From Chara braunii (lineage: Eukaryota; Streptophyta; Charophyceae; Charales; Characeae), in assembly GCA_003427395.1 (NCBI GenBank), contig BFEA01000673.1:647173-696320 (forward strand): a stretch of 49,148 nt of DNA, written 5' to 3'. Positions within the stretch are counted from its first letter, which is position 1. Each line of letters begins with the position of its first letter. The translations under genes and the position numbers were made by a program. Positions 34,146 through 45,200 of this stretch are shown here, one piece after another. The notes below the pieces were generated by a model, which made no database searches, had not been told where the DNA came from, and worked only from the letters and a program-made list of their open reading frames with translations.

Positions 34146-36368
34146 TTATATTTTGCTAATTTTGTTATCCAAAGCTAGTGTTGGGAATCTGATTTTCAAG
34201 TATTGCAGTACCGTTCGGGGGTTGCATCGGAAAGGCTGGTAGTCTAGGCTGTTATTTAGAACCTTATAAATGATTCCGAGTAGTCTGTGTTTTATGAAAC
34301 CATTCTTCTGAAGAATTTGAATGGCAAGTGTGATTTCTTTTGCATCGTGCCGTGGTTCCATTTCAATGGTCATAATGGTGATAATCTGAGGTATAAGAAT
34401 GTTAAGCGATTGCTGGAGCGGTCTGTTAGAGTTGGCATGGATAAATCGTGTAATCGGGAAGTCCAGGTCTTTCTTTTTGTCATACTTGTGTGTGACGTAT
34501 TGACCAGTTTCCTGGTTTGTGATGATTATTGTGGTGTTTAGGAAGTTTGCTTGTGTTCCGAGAAGCCTGTCGTTTATCTGTGTTTTTTTCGTAGTCTGTT
34601 CGTTTAAGGTTATCAGGTGTAGGGGATAAAGGAAAAAATTGTTGCACGGACTAGTAATATCAGGGTTTAGGAATTTGTGAATCCTGTGGTTGCTCAAGAT
34701 GTGGAAGTCGTCAAAATAACAAAAAACATGTTGAAATAGGTGCAGTAGGTTTCTATTGTTTTTGTGTGTCAATTTCTTCATAAAGCAGTATTCATACTTG
34801 AAGAAATATATGTTACACCAGACAGGTGAACAACTGACACCCATGGGAATGCCAAGAATCTGTTTCCGGATGCTTCCTCTTAAAGATGTATAGGCATTAT
34901 TTATTAACCAGTTGTTAATTTCTTGCACAATGTTCTCATTGATTATTGGATAGCTATTAGGTGGGTTTGTATACCAGTCACAGAGCGATGTCCATTTTCC
35001 TTTGCTTTGGTACATTCTGCAAGCCAGCTGTACATTTCTCCCGTATGTTTTTTTGGCTTGTTTGAAGGCCAGTTTGCAGAAGAAGCGGATTGCAGCTGGT
35101 AGGCCGTCTTCGCTCTCATCCGTCGGGATGGTTTCGTAGCATCTAGTAATATCGACAGAGAAGACCGAGAAGATTTGGTTTCGTAGGTTGTACGTATAGT
35201 CCGATGTTGGTTCTATAGGCCACCAGAAGGGGACACTGAGCCCAACTTCGGTCTCTGTCTTTTGTGTGAGTAAGCCACAGTGGTTTTCAACCATTTGGAT
35301 TCATGCAGCAAGGACAGCAACTGTTAGATCAGCCAGAGGTGTCGTAATAACGTCTGCTGCGTTTGTTAGCCAGCGGAAGGAATTTTTGTGCTTTTTGTAG
35401 GTGGCAAAGAGATTAGGTATCTCTATTTTGCCAACGGGGATATCTGGGAATCTTGTTGTTAGTTGGAGTTTCATGTTGTCTAGTAGTTCAGTAGCAGTTG
35501 TTTCGTATTGTTCAAAGTCTAGGCTGGAGAGCCTCTGTAGTGCAAGGAACCTTATCAGGTTTGCGCAGTAGATAACCGGCGTATTGGGAGCTTTGTCGGC
35601 TCCAGATATGTAGAAGTGTTTGGTTAAGAAGTTGATTTCACTTTTGATTGCATGGTCGTTTATGCTTGCTACCCTATGAGTTGTTACATTTTCGAGATTG
35701 CATTTGATTATTTTATCAAACTCTGTTTTTGCCCGTTCTTGCTGGCGTCAAGCGAGGGGGGAACCATTATTAAGGAGGGCCAAGAGGAGCTGAGACCATA
35801 CTTCGTTTGCAGCGGTAGCTGCATCATCTTTATTTAAAGCAGCCGGAGGAATGTGATGTATACCTTTTTTCATCATGTTCCGTAGTTCAGGATTGTTGCA
35901 GATGTTGAGGTCTAGTGTGATGACGTGCGGGGGTTCTTCTTTAGGTAGCATATCAGCAGGTAAAGTGTTTAGAAACCCCTTATATCTTGGTTATTAGCAG
36001 TAACAATTTTCTGGGATTTGGCTTATCCATATTGAGAGTTCAAAATCCCGAAATACCGCAGCAGGCTTATAGAGGGCCTTGGCAATATGATCGTTATACG
36101 TCCAAGCGAATGTGAATTTTTCTAAGATTTGGATAGCGTCTTGGTTATAGTTAAGTAGGATTTTACTAAATATATTCTTGAATTTGATACGATCCATCAG
36201 ACGATTTGCATAGTGGCATGAGATGATCTGTTTGTCTGTTTCTTTTTTCGCTCTCCATCCGAGTCTTCCGTCTTCCATTCGCTGCAGTCGAGGTGGTGAT
36301 TTGAGAGGAGACTTTTTGTTCAGCGACCATGGAGCATACCATGCATCTGAAAAACTAGAGTAAGTCAA
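34146..36368 (-). pseudogene. Reverse transcriptase, Penelope-like or related, with in-frame stops
   Basis: One minus-strand frame of 741 codons runs from 36,368 to 34,146 without a frameshift but with adjacent UAA-UAA at 35,991-35,996, UGA at 35,748-35,750 and UGA at 35,301-35,303. The last 382 codons hold the palm: FSVDITRCYETIP (motif A, Asp near residue 48), LGIPMGVSCSPVWCNIY (motif B), and FCYFDDFHIL (YFDD catalytic motif, 193-196). QANFLNTTI and YDKKKDLDFPITRF follow, as in the thumb of Penelope-like and related enzymes. Upstream segments include LFATYKKHKNSFRWLTNAAD, a fingers-like region. No GIY-YIG or other endonuclease domain is seen. Role: copying element RNA into DNA. The stops suggest the copy is dead unless they are suppressed. 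Confidence 0.75.
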
Positions 36369-36462
36369 TCGAGGGTGAAAAAAGAGGTTAACATTGCTAG
36401 TCTTTTTTAATTTATATCTTTAGCAGATGTGGGAGGTGGGGGTATGTCTGAGTTTTTCTCTG

Positions 36463-36726
36463 TCACAGGGCGTAAGTCAGATTTAGTGTAGGGATTCATG
36501 TGAGTCTTAGGTAGGGACTGTAGTACCTTCATCGGGGGGATTAACAAGGCTGCAGTTTACTGATAAAAACATTTTCATATTAATTATGGTCATAGAGTTC
36601 GGATTATGTGGTACAGGGCGTGAGTCAGGTTAAGTGTGGGGGTTCATTGTGAGTCTTCGGTAGGGACTATGGTACCTTCATCGGGAGGATTAACATTGCT
36701 GCAATTTACTGATGATACNTTTCCAT
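36463..36726. repeat. Tandem duplication, about 148-bp spacing, two copies
   Basis: The 36,463-36,580 segment recurs at 36,611-36,726, sharing CAGGGCGT(A/G)AGTCAG, GGTAGGGACT and TACCTTCATCGGG. It lies between the reverse transcriptase and the gag-like gene. From 36,727 to 37,380 I see no gene. Confidence 0.75.
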
Positions 36727-37380
36727 AAAGTGACAGTGTTGGTTGTTATTACGGTACAGAGATTANTTCGTGGGTGTATGAGGTTATTTTATGTTCGTAT
36801 TTCCCGTGCAAATCATTTTTTAGCACGGATTATGGGTTTCATTGTATGTTCATTGCGATTGTTTTTACATAGAAGAATTGTAAGTGCTATTAACAGGACG
36901 TTGGCTTTCTGAGGTGCTATGGTAAGCGTTTGTAATTGCGAGATTGGGGTATGTTTGTTTAACTAAACAGCTGCTCGTGTAGTGAAATAAAAGAAGGGTA
37001 GTATATGCAGGAAGTAACAACAAAACCATCATGCTATTTCAAATTCAGTCCAGAGAAAAGGCAGAAGGTTTCTGAGAAAACGTTTCAGCAAACTTAGTTG
37101 GTTTGCTTTATTGGGCAAAATAATAGTACTGCTCAGCAAACATCTGTCTGAAGATCAGCGTCCTAACCATGCTTTATCCATGTATAGGCTAGGAATGTAA
37201 AAAGTATTTGGGATATTAATCAATGTGTATTACCTTATAGGTAACTTAGCGTAGACAAGTATTATCTGATGTAAGCCCATTATTCTATGAGTTAGCTAGA
37301 ATTTAATTATTCATAGAAAAAAGGTCAGTGGTCTATCGGAACAGATTCTGATCTGTGCTTAGCTACTGAATGTACTCAAG

Positions 37381-38405
37381 CTAACTCCTAGTAATGTTAG
37401 GAAAGTTGTCTGGGTAATCCGGGCTAAGCCTGCGGCAAACACGTTTCCAGGAACTGTCTGATGCTTGCGAGCCGTTCATCTGTGGTGAGCTTCCGCTGTT
37501 TGTTCGGAGCAGGGAGGAATCCGCACTGCTAGCACCGTAATTTGTTCGCAGAGCGTCAATCGCAGAGATCGGTCTGATCGCGGTATCCGGGGATGGCGAG
37601 CTGATTGTGATGGGGAGTTGCCTTCTCTCTCCGTCATCAACGTCGCAACTGTTGACTTGGATAACTTCATGCTCTGCTCCATTTCGTTGTTCCAAGGAAG
37701 GTTATGTCGCAGCTTTATCCCTGAGCATCCATTGCGCCAGGACCATGTCTGCACGTGGTGACCATGCTTGGCCAGTACTTCTGAGCGCCGGAGAACTTGT
37801 CTGTGCTTGATGCGTTACTGTTCCAGATTCAACTTGAGCAGGTGGCTGGAGGTGAGCTGCAAACATCAGTTGTCGTTGCTGCTGCGTCATGAAGGCCTCA
37901 TGAATGTCTGGCTGTCTTGTGTCATACTGTACCTTCTTTCTCCTAGTCTGTCTTTTGCTAGCGTTTTCTCCTTGTGCGATTAGGATTCTCTGCGTTTTTT
38001 TACCTCTTCTGCGATTTCTTTTAACTTCTGCAGGGAGGGGATTCATTGCAATACTCAGAAGTAGTTCTCGTCTGCGAGCCTGTCTTTCGCTGTCTGTGCG
38101 TGCCGTATTGCTATGGCTGTTCATATAGGCGGTCAGGTGCGATGGGAGTGAAGTGGTGAACCCTGGTTGAGTGCTTACCCCAATGTGTGTCGTGTGTGCT
38201 GCATTTAAGTTGTTCATGTGCAGTGCGTAGCTGGTTCCTTGTGTGTTGGTTTGCCCGGTTGCTGGTAGTGTGGTGGCCGTTGTGTTTGGATTGCAGTGTT
38301 GCCAGCAAGAGTTGCGTGCATTTGCCGTGTGGCAAGCTGTGCAGCAGCGTTTGCAAGGGCGTTAGCGGCTGTCTGTATCTGAGCAAAGCCAACTGTCATA
38401 TGCAT
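37381..38405 (-). pseudogene. Downstream part of the gag-like gene, frame-broken
   Basis: Protein-like sequence continues after the 631-codon frame: from 38,453 a frame change leads into an Ala/Gln/His-rich segment (to about 38,214), then another change into a 171-codon segment with RTDSERQARRREL, RNRRRGKKTQR and QTRRKKVQYD (basic, nucleic-acid-binding in character). An in-frame UAA at 37,702-37,704 follows, and the same frame continues to 37,381 with SSPSPDTAIRPISAIDALRT. Very short introns or small indels could explain the changes. Whether it is one protein with the upstream frame or a separate one is open. Confidence 0.4.
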
Positions 38406-38452
38406 GCTTGGAGCAGCAGTGATAGCAGCAGGGACATGTCTGTGTGATGCAG

Positions 38453-40348
38453 TTACGGGGTTGCAATTAAAATTGGAAATTGTGCGGTTACTAGTGTCAT
38501 ACGTCCTGGGCAGTGTTGAACTTGCGCCAGGGTTGGCGCTGCAGTGTTACGATCTGGTCTATTGGCTCCTGTGTTGTGTAGAGTTGTCGGGCTGCGTGTG
38601 TGCAGTGGAGCGGCGTGTGTAGTGATTGAAGGCATGTGAGTTGTTGATGGTGTTCTCGTGTAGCTAGCCAGGCAGGGTGTGTTGCAGGATGCAGGTGTAC
38701 AGCCAGGTGCACAGTTGGGCGGACCCGTGCGTGTGTTATCGATGTGCAGCGGGGTAGCGTGCGCTGTGGGAGCAGGTGTGTTAGTTGCAGACGGCATTCT
38801 TGTGTGGTTTGCTAGGGATGGTGTGCTACANNTTGCAGGTGTGCTGCNTGGTGTGTTACTTGAAGGTCCAATTGGTGTGGTGCCATTGAGTGTCCGTAGT
38901 TCTGGCGTGCAGACAGACGTCTGGAAAGGTGTGGTACGTGACGCATTTGTGGCGAGCGTGCTGCCAAGCCTCATTTGTCTGCATCTTCTCAGTGAATTAT
39001 CTTCGGCTTCCANATTTCGNCGTGCNTTCGNTNTCTGTGCTAGTAATCCTTCGGCGCCGGGCAACAATGCAGCGGTGANCTTGTGCACAAANGNTACGTA
39101 CCTGAAGTCTTCNTATTCCAGTATTTGTTCTGCTGATATCCTTATGTTNTGTGTGAGGAGATGCACGATCTTGATCATGTATTCCCTCATAAAAATGAAG
39201 GAGATCTGCGCAAGAATCGCCTTTCTCCATATCGTGCGCAGGAGTGCTTGGAACTCAAGCATCCTGATCTTGTCTGTTGGAGCAAGAGGGTCGATCCTGT
39301 CTAGGTTGCCAATGATATACCATATCATATGGTCGAACCATGTGAAGCTCTTCTCGCATNCGGGGCAAGTGCACNTCAAATAAGGTTTGCCTGNGTTCCA
39401 AAGCTTCTTGAGTTCGGAGAGGTCTGCAGGGAACTTCGGGATGCCCTTTTGATGAAGGAGAGGTCTGTTTGCACATCTGCCCTTCTCGAGCCCCGCAATT
39501 GGTGGAAATTCCGCATCTTGACCTCCTCTGTTAGCAGGGAAGTATAGAGTACCATTCCTAGCAGCATTGCGACAGTTTTCTATCTCCGCGTCAGTGATAG
39601 TTGCGAGCGCCGTGTATGCCTCCACACTGATAGGTGCTGTGTAGTTGAAGGTGTCAATCTTCCATAGCTGGTTATGGACACATTGTACAACCTTCTCTGT
39701 CCAGGACCCAGATGCGAGTGGTAAGAAGGGGCTGTTCTTAGTGAACTTGTGTCTGGCGTCTCTCGAGAGCGGCGTGAGTTCAGTGTGTGCAAGGCTCATT
39801 CGCTCAGCTTCCTTCTTCTTAAAGTATTCCAGCTCTACTTGCGAGAGTGACATATGATTGATGTAAGTCTCGCTGAAGGTTTCTGCCCTTTCTGAGATGG
39901 AGACCTGACCTGCGGTATCGAGATGTGAAGAGTCATATCCGTGCAGATCAAGGATGATCTTCTTCGTCTTAGCTACAATAAGGCAAGTAAGCTCTCTATT
40001 CTCGATGGCGGCCTTTCTGCAAGAATCAGCAATATTGCTAGCAAGGTCTTGAATTTTGGCGTCTAGCTCCTGCGGTTTGCTTTGCATGACGTGGACAAGC
40101 GAGGCCCAATCGCTGAAGGAGAGGTTCTCGATCAGGAATGGAGGCTGTCCCAGAGTTGCTTCATATACTTGCAGTAGAACATCTGCAGGGATCGCAAGCA
40201 TGGCGATCTGGCAGTGCACAATAGGCGGCCGTAATGCAGCGAATGGCCTGATGGCTGCAGCAAGCTCCGGGTGCCATCCCATGAGGATGTTGTCTTCATC
40301 CTGCACATGTATGGTTATATACTCATAGTTAGTTGCATGTTGCTGCAA
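38453..40348 (-). CDS. Gag-like protein with Cys motif and Thr/Pro-rich tail
   Basis: An uninterrupted 631-codon frame. The frame opens at a non-ATG codon right after a UGA; the first ATG is about 23 codons in (MGWHPELAAAI), so either an upstream exon exists or translation starts there. The N-terminal 250 residues look helical and globular. A compact motif CTCP.CEKSFTWFDHMIWYI near residue 330 combines clustered cysteines with a downstream His and may bind zinc. The C-terminal 190 residues are Thr/Pro/Ser-rich with two tandem repeats of about 40 residues (STPSLANHTRMPS and NTPCLASYTRTPS). About ten ambiguous bases lie in the middle. It lies upstream of the reverse transcriptase in transcription order, as gag does; no known domain is recognised, so gag-like is positional inference. 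Confidence 0.55.
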   Translation of the reverse strand: MQQHATNYEYITIHVQDEDNILMGWHPELAAAIRPFAALRPPIVHCQIAMLAIPADVLLQVYEATLGQPPFLIENLSFSDWASLVHVMQSKPQELDAKIQDLASNIADSCRKAAIENRELTCLIVAKTKKIILDLHGYDSSHLDTAGQVSISERAETFSETYINHMSLSQVELEYFKKKEAERMSLAHTELTPLSRDARHKFTKNSPFLPLASGSWTEKVVQCVHNQLWKIDTFNYTAPISVEAYTALATITDAEIENCRNAARNGTLYFPANRGGQDAEFPPIAGLEKGRCANRPLLHQKGIPKFPADLSELKKLWNXGKPYLXCTCPXCEKSFTWFDHMIWYIIGNLDRIDPLAPTDKIRMLEFQALLRTIWRKAILAQISFIFMREYMIKIVHLLTXNIRISAEQILEXEDFRYVXFVHKXTAALLPGAEGLLAQXXXAXRNXEAEDNSLRRCRQMRLGSTLATNASRTTPFQTSVCTPELRTLNGTTPIGPSSNTPXSTPAXCSTPSLANHTRMPSATNTPAPTAHATPLHIDNTRTGPPNCAPGCTPASCNTPCLASYTRTPSTTHMPSITTHAAPLHTRSPTTLHNTGANRPDRNTAAPTLAQVQHCPGRMTLVTAQFPILIATP

Positions 40349-41766
40349 TCATCGGCTTGTACATGCAGCAGGGGAGTCATACATGCAACTAGGATTGCTA
40401 ATCTGGCTTAGAGTCTTGATTAAGGTAATGGGGTCTGGTTCGTAGTATTAGGGGTTTCTGAAGATGTGGCACGTGGATCGAACATGTTTGTTTACGCAGA
40501 GTATACTAAGTCAGGCAAAATTGGACACATTAATGTTAGCCTGTGCTAAGTGGTACGTCTGATATCGGATGTTAAGATGGGTAGGTAGCATGTTTCGAAG
40601 GAGGCAGACCTACTCCCTTAGTGGAGTGTTGGACGCATGGAGGCAATTAGGGCATGGTTGTGTGTCAGGGCATAGGTAGTCTTCTAAAAAAAGGGAGGGA
40701 TATATTCATTCATGGGGTGATTACTAGAAGTTCGGGGGGTGAAGCACGGTCACTATGTATTATTGTCTGTATTTTACCGCATACTTGCCTAGCGTAATAA
40801 TTTTATTTTCTTAAATTTCTTTAAAAATAACCATAATAACTTATTATCTGTATTTAAAGTTTTTTTTTTTTTTAACTTATTTTTATTGAAAAATCTATCT
40901 TGTTTTTTACTATGCTTTATGTTTTTAATTTATTTTATTATTTAATTTTTATTTTATGGTTGTAGTATTATCCTTTTAATTATTATAAAATTTTTAATTT
41001 TTAATTTTATTTTTAGTATTAATATATTTTTAATTTTATTTTTAATTTTTAATTAAAATTATCTTTATTATTTGTTTACAAAATTATTATAAACGTTTTT
41101 TCTGATTAATAAGGCATATATTTATATGCTACCAACTGTATGGATAATAATCGGAAAGGCTTTTATACATATATTGCAGGGGTATAGCTGTTTTAGTATG
41201 GGTATCCTATATCGACGGTAAGCATCCTTTAGTTACGCGTATAGGTCTTATCTCCTCATTGTTTTTATCGTGTGTTTATGGGGGTTAGCCGTAGTTCCAT
41301 TTTTTGTTTTAACTTTATTAATTATTAGAGGGTTAATTGTGGGGATTCAAGTGTGGAGATAGAGGGTAAGTGGGAGTGTAAGTATAAANAGGTTGTTCTG
41401 CNTTGTAGCATCAGTGTNACNGTTCAGTNTTTTATATGAACATATGTGTGCGATANGGTATNGAGCNTGTTTGGCATTGTCAACGACTTAGTCTTGTTGC
41501 AGTGCGCAACAAGGAACTTGGCGAAGCTCGAGCGAGCGTTGTTGATCAGCGTGTGTAGCCAGCCATTCGTACTTCTGATGTAGTGAACAGGTGGAGGGAG
41601 GACAGGATCTGGTTGTTATTGATTGCGCGACAGTACGTGTCATTAAGCGGGTTTTTTCGGTGTAATCTGTGCGTGATCGGAAAAGCGGAATCGGGAGTAC
41701 GTGTCGTATAGCCAGGGCAATAAGCTAGAATTTTTCATTGTCATTGCAGTGTTCCAAGATCAAGCT
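40349..41766. other. AT-rich intergenic region between divergent genes
   Basis: Separates the minus-strand gag-like gene from the plus-strand gene at 41,767. The middle (40,790-41,110) is nearly pure A/T simple sequence. A cluster of ambiguous bases sits at 41,390-41,470. Being between divergent genes it could hold promoters, but I see no specific motif to report. Confidence 0.5.
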
Positions 41767-42210
41767 ATGGATGTCTTTACTACATGCGTGGGGGAGGTTT
41801 TCAGGAAGACGGTTGAGATTCAGGAACTGCGTCATCGCCGGGGTGATGGAGGCGATAGGGATTTTAGGTTTAGTCTGCGGGTGGGAAGTAACTCCGTGCG
41901 ACATTATGGTGTCACCGCAGATGGGCGCTTGGTCCTGAAATTGTGCGTAGGTCTGGCCTACTGGGATGGGTTGCTTTGCGAAGTGACAGTTTTCGTAACG
42001 AAGACGTCAACAGATATTCCGAATGAAGTTTCTGATGGTGGTGTGGATGTGTTGGCGGGGATGGTGGAGCTGTTAACGAGTGATTTGCTGCAGGAGCATG
42101 CAGATAACCAAATTGACTTTGTCGAGTGGGAGGCGATATTAGAGCCACCATTGGCCACCCGCAGTTCTATGGTCGGGGTTTTGAGCATAGCGGATAGCTA
42201 TGAGTTGTAG
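41767..42210 (+). CDS. Hypothetical acidic protein, about 148 residues
   Basis: A frame from ATG 41,767 to TAG 42,208-42,210. The frame is open upstream to 41,701, but the first ATG gives a clean start, MDVFTTCVGEVFRKTVEIQE. Composition is balanced and protein-like (LRVGSNSVRHYGVTADGRL, NQIDFVEWEAILEPP) with an acidic C-terminal half, unlike accidental AT-rich frames nearby. No signal peptide, membrane segment or known domain is recognised. It is divergent from the gag-like gene and could be an accessory protein of the element or a host remnant. Confidence 0.4.
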   Translation: MDVFTTCVGEVFRKTVEIQELRHRRGDGGDRDFRFSLRVGSNSVRHYGVTADGRLVLKLCVGLAYWDGLLCEVTVFVTKTSTDIPNEVSDGGVDVLAGMVELLTSDLLQEHADNQIDFVEWEAILEPPLATRSSMVGVLSIADSYEL

Positions 42211-45200
42211 GGGGCTACACGTTCGACGAGCTATATTGTTCTTTTTGAGTTACGTGCACGTATTTGTGCTAGCCCACATGGCGAAGGAAGACCTGCTTAG
42301 GGGAGAGGGTCTGTGTACCTAAGGGACAATCGGTCATCATGGTTTGAGTTCTAGGAATTATTTTCGGGGTGTGGAGTTCAAAGAGCTTACCAGGGCTATT
42401 GTTCGGAAATAGTGTGTGAATAGCATGCAGCGGGGTATTTCTAGATAGTAGAAGCATAGGTGGTAGATGGGTCTTCTTCCTATACGTCAGAGTCGACTAT
42501 GGTGTGTACGTCATGGGGTAGTTTGTAATGAGAGGAAGATATTGTGATGTCGTTATTGGAAGGTATTCCGTGTTTTAACGAAGCTAGGGCAAAGGACCAA
42601 TTTGTGTTGCCGGCTAACTACCATCTTGGGGAAGAAGTCGAACTGAGTCTTTTGCCACATCGATAAGTGGTGGCCTAATTGTTTTACGTAAAATTTTGCA
42701 AAAGCATTATACTGAGTATTTCTGTACGTTACACTTGTCATGTTNTAATGCGGCGATGTTGTACTTGGTTTGCTTAGNTATGACAATATTATAATTAAGA
42801 AAGNCTCATGGTTTGTAACGTTGGTGGCAAGCGTGTGTAAACATCTATTCCTTTGTGTATGATGTTGTAAACTATAGGTTTAGGTTTTTTGTGTTACTTC
42901 AACGTGTACCTTTCTCATACTTCTGAAGAGTGGTAAACGCATTATTTTTAACTTTTATAATAAGCAATCTATCAAGAGAAAAAAAATACCCTATTGTCAG
43001 ATGCCTGAAGAAGTATAATCGACTGCGGGATTAAGAATTGTGCGTACCTTAAATTCGTAAATTAGAAGTCAAGGAGGGTGGTTTGATCATTTGGTTGTTT
43101 ATCCATGCTTGTAGTCATAATGATAATTATCGTTTTCCTATGTTTGCAAGTATGTAAACGCTTTGGAGGCAAACGCAATTTTATATGCAGGTATCGATGG
43201 CACTTTTGCATTGGCAAAAGCGGAAGTATTCTTATGTAATTATCAGGGATGAAAAACGAGGATACCGTGAACTATCCGTGTTTACAGTAGTGACCTAACA
43301 TGTGCTTATGCGGGTGTATTGACGTGAGGTACTGGCTGATTGCAATCATAATGCGATATTTACATTATTTAGTGATGTATGGGCAAATTTTCAATTGATT
43401 ATTGTACTTTTGGAGGATAGACAGATAATTAGTTAATTATCTAGCGCAAAAAGAGTTTTAGCTCCCAAGTATAAAATGTTGGGAAGAAGTATAAGATATG
43501 TTTTTGAGAGATTAAAAAAGATATATACGTGTGTAAAAGTGTCGAAAAGCATTTTGGTTTTGCGTAACGGTTGTCTGGATAAGTACAGTCGTAGGGGGAA
43601 AAAAACATTCGTGTGTGAAACTCGATCTTTTTACTGTTTATATTTTTATTTTTTATTTTTTATTTAATTTTTAATTTTTAATTTTTAATTTTTTTATTTT
43701 ATTTTAATTTTATTTTAATTATTACTATTCAGTCTAGAGTGAATGAATTTTGAAAAGATCTGTTTATCTCAGATTAAGCTATGACCCGCGCACACTCATT
43801 GGTTTTGACAAAGATTTATCCTACATGGCGAGGTCTGCGTAAACTAACCTATGATTGAAGAAGATATAGGGAACAAAGAGGCAAGATACACGTTGAGTCG
43901 AGCAAAACCATACACATATTTATATAAATAAACAAGGAATCATGAATTTATGCATACTCACGAGCATATTTTCTCGGAGCAATGCAAGCATTAGCCAGTC
44001 ATATTTGTGCTTCTTCACTTGGTGCTCTAATCGATACCTCGCTTACCTAGGCCTCGTTGCTGTACCTGCGGCTTAACAAAATTATATTGCTCGATTGCTT
44101 AAGTTTACTTCCCTTTTAGAGATAATGACGCAAAACGATTTTATTAGTATGGTAACCCATAATATCGTCCTGCTCAAGATAGATCATGTGGAACAACATT
44201 ATGATAGCATCGCTAAATGCGATAAAGCCTGTACGATTATTACCATATGATGTAAGAGAGGATTGATAACACGTATATTAAACTATACGCTCTTAACTGC
44301 GTGATACACAGTGTTTCTGTATTTATCGCTAATTCCATATGTGCATACATATATATGTTGACGAAAGCACCTAGGATTACATGGAGTTGCCAATTTATAT
44401 TGTTCTAGGAATGATCGCCCTTGCTCATAACACAGTGTTTTTCATTAACTTTAATCAATGAGATCAACGTCAACCATATGTTTGTTAAGACCCGAATAAA
44501 TTCTGGCAATATGGGACCATCAGCTATAATGATAATAGGTTGCCTTAAAAATTAATTGTGTATATCCACACACAAAAGCTTATCCGCATACACGAATTAA
44601 TCGAACCATTTCGTATGTATGAAAGAATTAGTTATGAAGGAAAACTACCTAAGTACGCATATAAACCGTATGTGTTACTAATATAGGAAGATTATAAAAT
44701 ACCATTCATAATGATACACTTATCGATAGCAATAAAAAACAGTTATATCTCTCCCGTAAATGATTAATCATAAATTACCCCTAAAGGGGATTCTTCAGAA
44801 TTTATTTATTTATTTAAAGTCTTGTTAGTCCCAATATATCAACCGGGGATTATTGAAGTGAAGGGAACCATAGATAAGTATCTCATTACGCAAAGCTCAC
44901 TGTGGGCAAGGGGTGCGAAGGTGTAAGAAGATTCTGTTGTGATTTTTGGTTTAAAAGAAAATAAATTCGACTAGTGTTTTATGATTCATAATGAGTCACG
45001 ATCAAGCATGTTAAATATATCGAGTATACTTCTAACGAAGGAATTTATGGTGCTATTTGCATAAGAGTTGTGTTAGCGTACTTACCTAACTCAGGTTACC
45101 TTATTTAAACCGCATGGTAATATACAATTTGCGAGCAATCTGCATCAAAAGTGAGCGATGTTTCCGCAATTTTGTCAAGTTCAACAATATCCGTTTGATA

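Noticed and set aside
1554-36368. A reassigned genetic code explaining the in-frame stops
   Set aside because: UAA, UAG and UGA all occur in frame, several at positions that would not fit one amino acid (a UGA aligns with Lys in the homologous cysteine-rich gene, a UAG with Val). Decay is simpler, though not proven.
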